DNA of 64,000 nucleotides, from NCBI RefSeq assembly GCF_022370635.2, contig NZ_CP092362.2, positions 744,001 to 808,000 of the forward strand. Direction: 5' to 3'. Under the pieces are notes generated by a model. It was not told the origin of the DNA. It did no database searches and saw only the letters and a program-made list of their open reading frames with translations. Below are positions 1 to 8,192 of the stretch, one piece after another; position 1 is the stretch's first letter; each line of letters begins with the position of its first letter. Source of the stretch: Mycolicibacterium crocinum (GTDB taxonomy: Bacteria; Actinomycetota; Actinomycetes; Mycobacteriales; Mycobacteriaceae). A program made the position numbers and the translations under genes.

Positions 1-648
1 GCCCAACCCTCGGCGCGCGTGAAGGTCAGTCCGCTGGGGCTCGACGAGATCTGGTTCAGCCCAGTCGATCCCGCGCTCTCACCGGTGGCTGCCCCATACA
101 TCGTCTACGTCGGCAATGCGAAATGGCACAAGAATCTGATCGTTCTCCTTGAAGCGTTCGACCAGGTCAAGTCGGCGATACCGCACAGGCTGGTGATCGC
201 GGGCGGTGGTGAGTCGGTGAAGACCGTCGACGGCCGGGTCGAGGCACTGGCCGCGCGCAGCCCGGATCGCGTGGTCATCAGCGGACGACTCGAGTTCACC
301 GCGCTGCGCTCGCTTGTCGCCGGCGCCGACCTGTTGGTCATGCCGTCGCTGCACGAAGGTGTCGGACTGCCGCCGCTGGAGGCAATGGCATCACACACGG
401 CCGTTCTCTCATCGCATATTCCCGCCCTGCTCGAGACGTGCGGAGACGGTGCCGAATACTTCGATCCCCACGACCCCGGGGAACTGGCCGGGCTCATCGA
501 AAAGTTCTGCTCCGACGATGACGCTCGAACGGAGTTGGCGGCGCGGGGATTTGCTCACGTGACAGCTCGGCAGGCGCGGATCTCGCTCACGGCGACGTCC
601 GAGGCCATCTGCGCCGAACTGAGCGCATCCCGCGGTGGGCTAAGGTAG
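1..648 (+). CDS. Glycosyltransferase family 4, C-terminal part (truncated by window edge)
   Basis: The reading frame is open from base 1, so the N-terminal acceptor domain lies outside the window; 215 residues are visible. They form the nucleotide-sugar-binding half of a GT-B enzyme: a first strand with YVGNAKWHKN, then RLVIAGGGE, then the E-x7-E type motif EGVGLPPLE in the donor site. These features are typical of GT4 retaining glycosyltransferases that transfer a sugar from a nucleotide donor at the cytoplasmic face. It is 5 bp upstream of a second glycosyltransferase on the same strand and belongs to the polysaccharide cluster that follows. The acceptor and sugar cannot be read from the sequence. 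Confidence 0.88.
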   Translation, partial: AQPSARVKVSPLGLDEIWFSPVDPALSPVAAPYIVYVGNAKWHKNLIVLLEAFDQVKSAIPHRLVIAGGGESVKTVDGRVEALAARSPDRVVISGRLEFTALRSLVAGADLLVMPSLHEGVGLPPLEAMASHTAVLSSHIPALLETCGDGAEYFDPHDPGELAGLIEKFCSDDDARTELAARGFAHVTARQARISLTATSEAICAELSASRGGLR

Positions 649-653
649 CGCAA

Positions 654-1556
654 GTGAGCGACAGCGTGGCCAACGCAGCGGCTCCCCGAATCGGTGTTGC
701 TATCACCACCGTGGGGCGCTGGGACGAACTTCGCGGGCTACTGGATGGTCTTGCGTCGCAATCACGGCCACCGCACGCGGTCGCGATCGCACACCACGAC
801 GCCGCCGCCGAAGACGACCTTGCCGCACTGGTCGGGGAGTTCTCGGACAAGCTGGCGATCATGACGGTGGTGAGCCCGCGGGGAATCTCCAACGGGCGCA
901 ACGCCGCTGCGGGAATGTTCGGTGATGACGTCGACTGGCTCTGGTTTCCCAACGACACCAGCCGCATTGACCCCGATTTCCTCGAGCGCATCGCACCGCA
1001 CCTGACGCCTGATGCGGTGGTGTGTGCGGTTCAACTGGTCGACCGAGAGGGGCCGAGGAACACCCTGCCACCGCCGGGTACACCGCTGAACCGACGCAAC
1101 GTGTGGGGCCCCATCGAACCGGCCACCCTGTTCAGGCGGCGAGAGTTCCTGCAGGCCGGTGGATTTGATCCGGCAATCGGATCCGGCGCGGGGACTCCCT
1201 GGCAGGCCGGAGAAGGAACCGATCTGTTGTTGCGCATGTCGGAGCAGGACGGATTCTCAATCGCATGGGTGGATGACATCGCGGTGCGGGCCCAGACGGA
1301 GTTCGCGCATCTGACCGCCAAAGAGCGCCGCCGCAAGATTCGGTGTTACGGACGTGGCACCGGCTACCTGTATAGGCGGTGGAACTACCCGGCCTGGCAG
1401 CGGTTCCGGCACGTGGTGGGTGCCGCACTCATGCCGCTGCGCAACTCCGATAAGTTCCAGCTGCAAGACGGCATGGCACTGGCCGTCGGCCGGGCGGAAG
1501 GCATATTCGGCAGAGTGGTTCCCGGCGACCAGGACAACCGGGCCATCGTGCGATGA
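654..1556 (+). CDS. Glycosyltransferase family 2 (GT-A fold)
   Basis: This 300-residue protein starts at GTG 654, 5 bp after the previous stop. The N-terminus (RIGVAITTVGRWDELRGLLDGL) opens a Rossmann-like GT-A domain. GRNAAAG near residue 84 matches the NxG region of family 2 enzymes. At the usual DxD position it has FPNDTS, so the metal-binding motif is a variant. The C-terminal third (TDLLLRM, then ERRRKIRCYGRG) fits the acceptor part of rhamnosyl- or galactofuranosyl-type transferases. It is probably cotranscribed with the GT4 gene and the following lipoprotein gene. The family is sure; the substrate is unknown. Confidence 0.85.
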   Translation: MSDSVANAAAPRIGVAITTVGRWDELRGLLDGLASQSRPPHAVAIAHHDAAAEDDLAALVGEFSDKLAIMTVVSPRGISNGRNAAAGMFGDDVDWLWFPNDTSRIDPDFLERIAPHLTPDAVVCAVQLVDREGPRNTLPPPGTPLNRRNVWGPIEPATLFRRREFLQAGGFDPAIGSGAGTPWQAGEGTDLLLRMSEQDGFSIAWVDDIAVRAQTEFAHLTAKERRRKIRCYGRGTGYLYRRWNYPAWQRFRHVVGAALMPLRNSDKFQLQDGMALAVGRAEGIFGRVVPGDQDNRAIVR

Positions 1557-1575
1557 CGGCTCGTGAAGCCACCCG

Positions 1576-2637
1576 ATGATGCGGTTCACGAGCCTTGCCC
1601 GCGGATTGTCCGTCGCCCTGGCTGCGCTGCTGGCCGTCTCCTGTCAGTCGACATCCCCGGCAGGCCGGGTCGAGATCGGGATGACCGTCCATCTCCGGGG
1701 CGCCGACGCGGTGAACGTCAGGCGGCAGTTCGACCTGATGGCCGACATGGGGGTGCGCTGGGTCCGGATGGACATCGACTGGTCGGCGGTGGAGAGCGAG
1801 AAGAGCCAGCTCGTCTGGGATGGGCCCGACACCGTCGTGGACGAGGCCACCGCCCATGGCATGAACGTTCTGGCGGTGATCTCCTACAGCCCGCGCTGGG
1901 CGAACTCGTCCACCACGATTCCGTGGGCACCGACCAGCCGCGCCCGCCCGGGGGATCCGCAGTCCTTCGGAAACTTCGCGCGCGTTGCCGCCCAGCGCTA
2001 CACATCCCGTGGGGTACGCGCCTGGGAGATCTGGAATGAACCCAACGTGCGGACCTTCTGGCGACCGAATGCCGATGCCAAGCAATACGCCGAGCTCTTT
2101 CGGGCCGCCGCGGACGCGATCCGCAGTATCGATCCCGCGGCGACTCTCCTCATCGGCGGCCTCGCCCCGCTGCCCGACGAAGAAGGCGCCGGAGTCAAGC
2201 CGACAGATTATCTGGAGGACCTCTATGACTACGGCGCGGCACAGCTGGCCGACGCCGTCGCCGTGCATCCCTATACCTTCCCCGAGCTGCCCCTGAACTC
2301 GCGCGGGCAGCCGGTAGGGCCCTTCAACGAATTGCCGGATCTGCATGCGCTGATGGACCGTCACGGTGATGGTCGAAAGACCATCTGGATCACCGAATTC
2401 GGTGCACCGACCGGTACCGGACCCACTGCCGTATCAGAACACGATCAGGCCCTGACGTTTCTGCAGGCCCGTCGGCAGATGGGTCGCTGGGGCTGGGCCG
2501 GGCCACTCATCTACTACGAATTGGTCGACGGGGGAACCGATCCCACTGACGTCGAGAAGAACTTCGGGGTGCTGCGGGAAAATCTCCAGCCCAAGCCGGC
2601 TGCCGTCGCGTTGATGGAGCCAGCGTCACTCTGGTGA
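1576..2637 (+). CDS. Glycosidase-like lipoprotein (clan GH-A type)
   Basis: This 353-residue protein has a signal peptide ending in a lipobox (LLAVSC, Cys23), so it is probably anchored outside the cytoplasmic membrane. The rest looks like a (beta/alpha)8 glycoside hydrolase of clan GH-A. WEIWNEPN near residue 154 carries the acid/base Glu, and IWITEFGAP near residue 270 carries the nucleophile Glu. GH5 and GH39 are the closest families I can suggest. Two consecutive ATG codons open the gene, 20 bp after the glycosyltransferase. Its 3' end overlaps the convergent flippase gene by 12 bp. In a polysaccharide cluster it may trim or release the polymer; that role is inferred. Confidence 0.8.
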   Translation: MMRFTSLARGLSVALAALLAVSCQSTSPAGRVEIGMTVHLRGADAVNVRRQFDLMADMGVRWVRMDIDWSAVESEKSQLVWDGPDTVVDEATAHGMNVLAVISYSPRWANSSTTIPWAPTSRARPGDPQSFGNFARVAAQRYTSRGVRAWEIWNEPNVRTFWRPNADAKQYAELFRAAADAIRSIDPAATLLIGGLAPLPDEEGAGVKPTDYLEDLYDYGAAQLADAVAVHPYTFPELPLNSRGQPVGPFNELPDLHALMDRHGDGRKTIWITEFGAPTGTGPTAVSEHDQALTFLQARRQMGRWGWAGPLIYYELVDGGTDPTDVEKNFGVLRENLQPKPAAVALMEPASLW

Positions 2638-4167
2638 CTCCGCACGGCCCTTCGCCGGCGGTGCCACCAACCCCATGATCGTGCTCACCATCGGCCTGAT
2701 CCGTTCGGGCGACTGGGTACTCAGCCGTGGCGCGATCCCCGGGTCGATCAGACGGACCACCGCGAACACCCGCAACCCGACCAGATACACCACGATCGCG
2801 GCGGGTATGGCGAGCACCAACGACAGGGGGCCGCCCACCTCGATGCTGATCAGATAGGCGACGGCGGCTTGGGCCAGCGACGCGAGCGCGATCGCACCCA
2901 AGACCCGGTAGGGCAGTTCGACTTTGAGTCGCCGTGTGACATACCAGGTTTCGATCAAAACGACACCCACTTGAACCACACCGCGTGACCAGGCCGCCCC
3001 CATCAAGCCTTCACTCGGGATGACCAGAAAGCCGAGCACGATGGTGCCGACCAACCCGAGGCCATTGGAGATCAGCAGCAGTCCGGTTTTGGCGACACTT
3101 TGCAGGAAGTACACCGTGGTCACGCCGAGACTGCTGATGGCGGCGGCGACCAGCAGGACCGACGATGCTGCCACCGCGTCGGTGAAGTCGGTACCGAAGA
3201 TCAGCGGGATCAGTACCGGCGCAATCGCGGCCAATCCGAGGCACAGCGGGACGATCACCAGCGCCATCAGTGCCGTCATCATCCGGTACAGCCTGCGCAT
3301 GTTGTCCTCAGCGCCCATCCCGTGCTGCTCACTGAAGCGGGGCAGCAGCGCCGAAAGCAGCAGCGGCGGAAGCTGTACCGCCATTTCGGCGATCGTCACC
3401 GCCGCCGCGAAGAGGCCGACCGCTGCCAGGCCCGTGTAATGCTCGAGGAAGACCACCTGGGTCCGGCCGAACACCAAGCTGCCGAGCAGGCCGAGTATCC
3501 AATTCGCCAGCGCGAACTTCATCACGTCGCGCTTGAGTGATGGACTGACACCGGGCTTGTTGCGCAGCAGCTGGAAAACGCGCGACGCCGGCAGGATGCT
3601 GCCGGCGATATAACCGGCCAACGCGCCGGGAATCCCGAAGATCCAGGCTCCCAACGCCATTGTCGCGACCTTCATCACCGCCGACACCGCCGAGAGGCGC
3701 GCGAGCTGACCGAATTGCTGTTCCCCCCGCAGATTGAACAGGTACACGTCGCCCAGGCGCCAGCAAGCGAACCACAGCAGGGCGACCACGACCACCATCG
3801 TTCGAGACGTCGGCGTCAATCCCTCCGTGGGGCCTCGTCCGAACCAGTACAGGTAGCCGAACAACAGCACGCAGCCGACGACCACGGCGAGCATGGACAT
3901 CCGCGTGGCCGAACCGATCAACCCACTGGCCTCGTCGTTGCGGCCCGCGGCACGCAGGTTGGCGATGAAGCGCTGCTGAACGACATCGATGCCGAGAGCC
4001 GCGACCACCGACGCGACGGTGACACACCACACGACGTAGGCGAAGACGCCCAGGTTGTCCGGGCCGAGCAGTCGGGCGGTGACCGCGTTACCGACGAAAC
4101 CGGCCAGCGCGACGGCAGCGCCGGAGGCGAAGCCGAGAATGGTGTTCTTGGCGAAACTCGGTGACAT
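2626..4167 (-). CDS. Polysaccharide flippase (Wzx/MOP superfamily)
   Basis: A 513-residue integral membrane protein with about 12-14 hydrophobic segments starting at residue 10. The N-terminus (SFAKNTILGFASG, then TARLLGPDNLGVFAY) is typical of the polysaccharide transport family that flips undecaprenyl- or decaprenyl-linked repeat units across the membrane. ATG 4167 is the preferred start because it overlaps the upstream glycosyltransferase stop as TGATG, which points to translational coupling; an upstream in-frame start would lie inside that gene. It is the last of four minus-strand genes (Wzz/kinase, Wzy-like, GT2, flippase). Confidence 0.85.
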   Translation of the reverse strand: MSPSFAKNTILGFASGAAVALAGFVGNAVTARLLGPDNLGVFAYVVWCVTVASVVAALGIDVVQQRFIANLRAAGRNDEASGLIGSATRMSMLAVVVGCVLLFGYLYWFGRGPTEGLTPTSRTMVVVVALLWFACWRLGDVYLFNLRGEQQFGQLARLSAVSAVMKVATMALGAWIFGIPGALAGYIAGSILPASRVFQLLRNKPGVSPSLKRDVMKFALANWILGLLGSLVFGRTQVVFLEHYTGLAAVGLFAAAVTIAEMAVQLPPLLLSALLPRFSEQHGMGAEDNMRRLYRMMTALMALVIVPLCLGLAAIAPVLIPLIFGTDFTDAVAASSVLLVAAAISSLGVTTVYFLQSVAKTGLLLISNGLGLVGTIVLGFLVIPSEGLMGAAWSRGVVQVGVVLIETWYVTRRLKVELPYRVLGAIALASLAQAAVAYLISIEVGGPLSLVLAIPAAIVVYLVGLRVFAVVRLIDPGIAPRLSTQSPERIRPMVSTIMGLVAPPAKGRAESPE

Positions 4168-5060
4168 CAGCGAGCTTTCATCCGCCCGACGCCGACCTTC
4201 AATACCGACTTGGCTGCACTGGCCCATGCCAGCGGGCCCGGTCGTCCATACCGCACCCCAGCCATGATCGCCCGCGCGACGCCACGGGGAGAGCCGGCCC
4301 CCAGAGCGGACCCGACTCCGGACGTCAGCATGTAGTCACCACGCACCCGCGGCGACTCGTCGGCGAGTTCTTTGACGCCCCAGGCGATGTAAACCTTGCT
4401 GCGGTCGACGCCCGAACGCGACAGTGAAGCCGGTGTCCACATGACGTCGACGAGCGGCTCGGGAACTTGAATGATGGGCACCTGCGGACGCGCACGCCGC
4501 ACCTCGATCAGCCATGTCGGATCGTCATGGATCGCTCCGGCCGCCACCGACCATGGCACCGTGTCGGCCAACGAGCGGGGAAAGACCAGAGTAGGTGTCG
4601 GGAGCATGCTGAACGATCGCTTGGCGCGGAATTCGTACAGATACGCGGCGACCGATTCGTGCGGGGTGATCACCGTCTTCGGCCCGACGGTACTGGTCCC
4701 ATCATCGGAGTGGATGGTGAACCGCGACGACAGGATCCATTCGTCACCCGGAGGAGCGGCCGCCAGTTGCTTCTCCAGCTTGTCGGGAAGCCAGACATCG
4801 TCATCGTCAAGCAGCGCAATGACATTGCCCGAAGCCGCTTCGACGCCGATGTGTTTGGCCATGCTGGGTCCGACGCGTCCCGGTGTCCGCACCACATTGA
4901 TGGCCGGTGACGACGGCAGGTGCAATTCTCCCGGGGCGTCCACCACGACGACGACCTCGGCCGGCGGACGAGTCTGGTTCAAAGCCGATTCGACCGCTGT
5001 CCGCAGGCTTTCCCGGCAGATCGTCGGAATCACAACACTTACCGTCATCTCGGGCGTCAC
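4167..5060 (-). CDS. Glycosyltransferase family 2 with canonical DDDD motif
   Basis: A GT-A glycosyltransferase of 297 residues. It opens with the strand MTVSVVIPT and has the donor/metal motif ALLDDDDVWLPDKLEKQ near residue 88, as in family 2 enzymes. GTG 5060 was chosen because it forms a GTGA overlap with the polymerase stop and has GGAAGG upstream at a good distance; ATG 5048 is the alternative. The downstream flippase overlaps by TGATG, so three cluster genes are translationally linked. The transferred sugar is not predictable. Confidence 0.85.
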   Translation of the reverse strand: MTPEMTVSVVIPTICRESLRTAVESALNQTRPPAEVVVVVDAPGELHLPSSPAINVVRTPGRVGPSMAKHIGVEAASGNVIALLDDDDVWLPDKLEKQLAAAPPGDEWILSSRFTIHSDDGTSTVGPKTVITPHESVAAYLYEFRAKRSFSMLPTPTLVFPRSLADTVPWSVAAGAIHDDPTWLIEVRRARPQVPIIQVPEPLVDVMWTPASLSRSGVDRSKVYIAWGVKELADESPRVRGDYMLTSGVGSALGAGSPRGVARAIMAGVRYGRPGPLAWASAAKSVLKVGVGRMKAR

Positions 5061-6421
5061 GAGGATCCTTCCGTAGCTTGGCCGCCGGAGGGTGTCACGG
5101 CCAGCGCCGCGAAGACCATGCCACTGATGGGGAACAGCTGCAGATTTGGCATGAGCGACCAGACGGCCTCGGTTGTGGCGACGACGAAAAAGGCGATCAG
5201 GTATCCGAAGCACGCGATCTGCTGGCTACTGACGGTCAAACCGCGCGTCGACCAGACCGCGGCCGCCAGCACCGGCACCAGCACGGCGACACCGAGTAGA
5301 CCGGATTTCACGAGATTGTCGACGGTGAGGTTGTGTCCGGTTCCCACGTATGCCCAGCTGGCGATGTTCGCCGATGCCTGTGCGCCGGTGAGGAACCAGT
5401 TGACACCCATGCCCACCAGTGGAGATTGCTCCCAGATCTTGAGGGCCGAAGCCCACACCGAGGCGCGGTCGGAGAAGGCGTGCGGATCCCATGCCAGGAA
5501 GGGGAAGGTGAAGGTCGCGGTGGCGACCACGGCGACGAAGACGGTGCCCGCGGTACGAACGGAGATCACCGACTTAAGCCAGCTCACAAGCCACCAGATG
5601 GCAACGGCTGCAGTGCATATCAGAGCGGTTCTGGTCGCTGACGCCACGATCGTCGCGACGAGGACCACTGCGCAGAAGATCCGCCACGGCATCTTGGGTA
5701 TCAGCGGAACCAACGCAAAAGCCAGGCCGCAGTACACGCCGAGCACGTTGCCGTGCCCGAAGGGGCCGGCCAGCTCCCAGCCGCCGACGATGGCTTTGGT
5801 GGACTTGGTGTTGTACATCATGTAATCCGGAGCGAGGAATCCACCGATCAGCGAGTACACGCCGATGCCGGTGACGATGATCGGCAACCATTTCAGCTCG
5901 GCGATCGGCGCCCCGACGTTCCAGATCGCCAGGATGAACGCGTTGGACAGCGCGAGCTTGATCAGGTCCTGCGGACTGGGCAATGCCATCGTGATGAAGT
6001 ACGGGACATTCAGCGCGATTAGCAGCACCAGCACGCCGGTGATGTTCCGGTCGGGACGGCCCCGTCGCACCGCGATCGCGCCGCTCAATGCCAGCAGCGC
6101 CGCTGAGCCCCCCAGACTCGCAAGGTGAGCGATCGGGAGTTTCGATGATGCCGTGTCCTCACCAGGCGGGAGGTCGGGTGAGTGCTTGACCAAAAGGTGG
6201 GTGATGAGTTCCGGTAGTACCACCAGCGCGATCGCAGCGATGATGAGCAACGCGAACGCGCGACGTTCCTGCCGCAGATCCCATCTCTTCGGATCGAGGA
6301 CTCGCCGGGGCGCCGGCACGAACGTCGTAGGTGACGCCGACCGGTCCGCTGTGCGGGTCGATCCCGGAGTCGATGCCACGAACGTCCGAGTCGCGTTGCG
6401 CCCGAATCCGTTTGCATCCAT
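5057..6421 (-). CDS. O-antigen ligase/Wzy-like polymerase
   Basis: A 454-residue protein with a charged cytoplasmic tail of about 50 residues followed by 10-12 membrane segments. A large loop near residues 320-370 contains the pattern PLVGMGVNWFL and GTGHNLTVDNLVKSGLLG, which matches the conserved His-containing loop of the Wzy/WaaL family. These membrane enzymes polymerise or ligate lipid-linked glycans on the outer face of the membrane. Its position between a Wzz/kinase gene and a GT2/flippase pair supports a polymerase role rather than a lipid A ligase, which a mycobacterium would not need. It starts 16 bp after the Wzz/kinase stop. Confidence 0.82.
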   Translation of the reverse strand: MDANGFGRNATRTFVASTPGSTRTADRSASPTTFVPAPRRVLDPKRWDLRQERRAFALLIIAAIALVVLPELITHLLVKHSPDLPPGEDTASSKLPIAHLASLGGSAALLALSGAIAVRRGRPDRNITGVLVLLIALNVPYFITMALPSPQDLIKLALSNAFILAIWNVGAPIAELKWLPIIVTGIGVYSLIGGFLAPDYMMYNTKSTKAIVGGWELAGPFGHGNVLGVYCGLAFALVPLIPKMPWRIFCAVVLVATIVASATRTALICTAAVAIWWLVSWLKSVISVRTAGTVFVAVVATATFTFPFLAWDPHAFSDRASVWASALKIWEQSPLVGMGVNWFLTGAQASANIASWAYVGTGHNLTVDNLVKSGLLGVAVLVPVLAAAVWSTRGLTVSSQQIACFGYLIAFFVVATTEAVWSLMPNLQLFPISGMVFAALAVTPSGGQATEGSS

Positions 6422-6437
6422 GAGTCGGCTCGTTTCG

Positions 6438-7910
6438 CTACTTCTGGTGCGAACCCGGTCGCCAGCGTCGGCCTGGCTGCCGCGAATCCTGTTGTGCGGC
6501 CGGTACTCCGTAATAGCTGTCCTCGAGCGAACTGCGCTTCTTGGCCGGCGTCATCGTCAGCACGGCACCGAGCACGGGTGGTCCGGGCCGCCGCAAGGCA
6601 GTGACCGTCTGAACCAACTGGCGAAGTTTGGTGTGACCGTATTTCGCCAAGACCAGCGTGCCCTGCGCGTTCGCCGCCAGAATGGCGGAATCGGTGACCA
6701 GCATGGGAGGCGAATCGACGATCACGTAGTCGAAATCCTCACCGAGCTGGTGGAGCACAGTCGTCGCCGCTTGGGACTCCAGCAACTCGGTCGGATTGCC
6801 GGGAACGGCCCCGGACGGCAACACGGTTAGCCGGTCGAATCGCGTCTGGCGCAGTGCATCCTGCAGCGACGCGTCCCCGCTCAGCACCGTGCTCAGTCCA
6901 ACCTGCCCGTCGACTCCGAGGTACGAGGCAACGCGGGGGCGGCGAAGATCCGCGTCGACCACCACGACGTTGTGATCGACTTCGGCCAGTGCCAAGGCGA
7001 GATTGATCGCTGTGGTGGTGCGTCCTTCGGCAGGCATCGAACTGGCCACAACTAGGACGCGAGGTCCGTCAGCGACCTCGAGAAACCTTAGGGTGAGCCG
7101 CAACTCGCGAAACGCCTCCGCGATCGGCGAATGGTCGCCGTCGAAAGAGACGAGCGGTTGTTTGCGGTGCCGCGGATCGACGGGGATCTCGGCGACCACG
7201 CCGACGCCCGTGGCCTTCTCGACGGCCTCCGGCCTTTTGACCGTGCGGCTCAGACGGTCACGCGCGATTGCGAGGACAATGCCGAGTAGAACGCCGAGGG
7301 CCAACGCGATAGCCAGGGCCTGTTTCTTCTTCGGGCTCACCGGACCATCGGGGATTTCTGCGCGTTCCTGGACGACGACCTGTGCGTTGGGCCGAAGGGC
7401 GCCGGCGGGGGTTTCCAGCGCCGCCGCCATCGAGACGAATTCGTCGGACAACGTGTTGGCGATATCGCGTGCCCGGGTCGGGGAGGGGTCCGTCACCGTG
7501 ACATCGATCAGGACCGTGTCGGTCGGTGCCTCCGCGGTGACCTCCTTGACGAGCTCGTTGGCGGTCATGTCGAGATTGAGTTTGTCGATGGTGCGCTGAG
7601 CGAGAATTCCACCGGTGAGTAGCTGGGTGTAGGACAGCACGCGGCGCTGAGCGAAGAAGCCGCCGTCGTTGGTTTGGGTGGCATTACTGTCCGAGGTCGT
7701 CGACACGAACAACCGAGTCTTGGCTTCGTACTGCGGGGTTGCCAGGAGTGCGTACGCGATTGCGCTCAAAACCGCGATGACAATGGTGCCGAGAACGGTT
7801 TTCCACCGGGTCCGCAAAATGCGCGCGAAGTCCTGACTGGTCAATTGCGCCCCCTCCATCGCCGTCGAGCGCCGGCGTGCTTCACGCTCTCCAACAACGT
7901 AGTTTGACAT
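6438..7910 (-). CDS. Wzz-domain polysaccharide co-polymerase fused to BY-type tyrosine kinase
   Basis: A 490-residue fusion. The N-terminal Wzz domain has two membrane segments (about residues 35-57 and 200-222) around an extracytoplasmic chain-length region, followed by a C-terminal P-loop kinase domain. The kinase shows a Walker A' strand (VVVVDADLRRP) and Walker B (DYVIVDSPPML). At the Walker A site it reads SSMPAEGRTTT, with Arg where the catalytic Lys is expected; codon CGC is read directly. The tail has only one YY pair instead of a Tyr-rich cluster. The start is uncertain: ATG 7910 or ATG 7859 (EGAQLTSQDF). It heads the minus-strand polysaccharide operon and should control chain length. 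Confidence 0.85.
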   Translation of the reverse strand: MSNYVVGEREARRRSTAMEGAQLTSQDFARILRTRWKTVLGTIVIAVLSAIAYALLATPQYEAKTRLFVSTTSDSNATQTNDGGFFAQRRVLSYTQLLTGGILAQRTIDKLNLDMTANELVKEVTAEAPTDTVLIDVTVTDPSPTRARDIANTLSDEFVSMAAALETPAGALRPNAQVVVQERAEIPDGPVSPKKKQALAIALALGVLLGIVLAIARDRLSRTVKRPEAVEKATGVGVVAEIPVDPRHRKQPLVSFDGDHSPIAEAFRELRLTLRFLEVADGPRVLVVASSMPAEGRTTTAINLALALAEVDHNVVVVDADLRRPRVASYLGVDGQVGLSTVLSGDASLQDALRQTRFDRLTVLPSGAVPGNPTELLESQAATTVLHQLGEDFDYVIVDSPPMLVTDSAILAANAQGTLVLAKYGHTKLRQLVQTVTALRRPGPPVLGAVLTMTPAKKRSSLEDSYYGVPAAQQDSRQPGRRWRPGSHQK

Positions 7911-8192
7911 CCCACTACCGGCATGGCGCCAGTTGTCCTGTGACAGCCATGTCCACATCGTCCCTTGCTCGTCCGCCCCGAGGCGCAGGACTGCGAAAAC
8001 TCGCCGATAACGATTCGCCGGGTAACGCGCTCGGCGCGTAATCCGCGCCGGTATCGTGCCCCGTAGTCAGGCTTGCGAAGCTCGAATTGTGAAAGTGGAC
8101 AGCGTGCACCCGGTCAGTTCGGATTTGTCTCCATTGTTTCATCGACGCTGGGCTCCCGGAGCGAACGTCACTGTGCACGCAGGTATCCGGCC
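7911..8192. other. Divergent intergenic region of the polysaccharide cluster
   Basis: This stretch of about 280 bases (longer if the Wzz gene starts at 7859) separates the minus-strand Wzz/kinase operon from the plus-strand BcsB-like gene. It must hold both promoters and any shared operator. I found no convincing long inverted repeat, RNA gene or conserved small reading frame in it. An in-frame extension of the BcsB-like gene to 8073 exists but lacks a signal peptide at its start, so I left it out. Confidence 0.4.
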
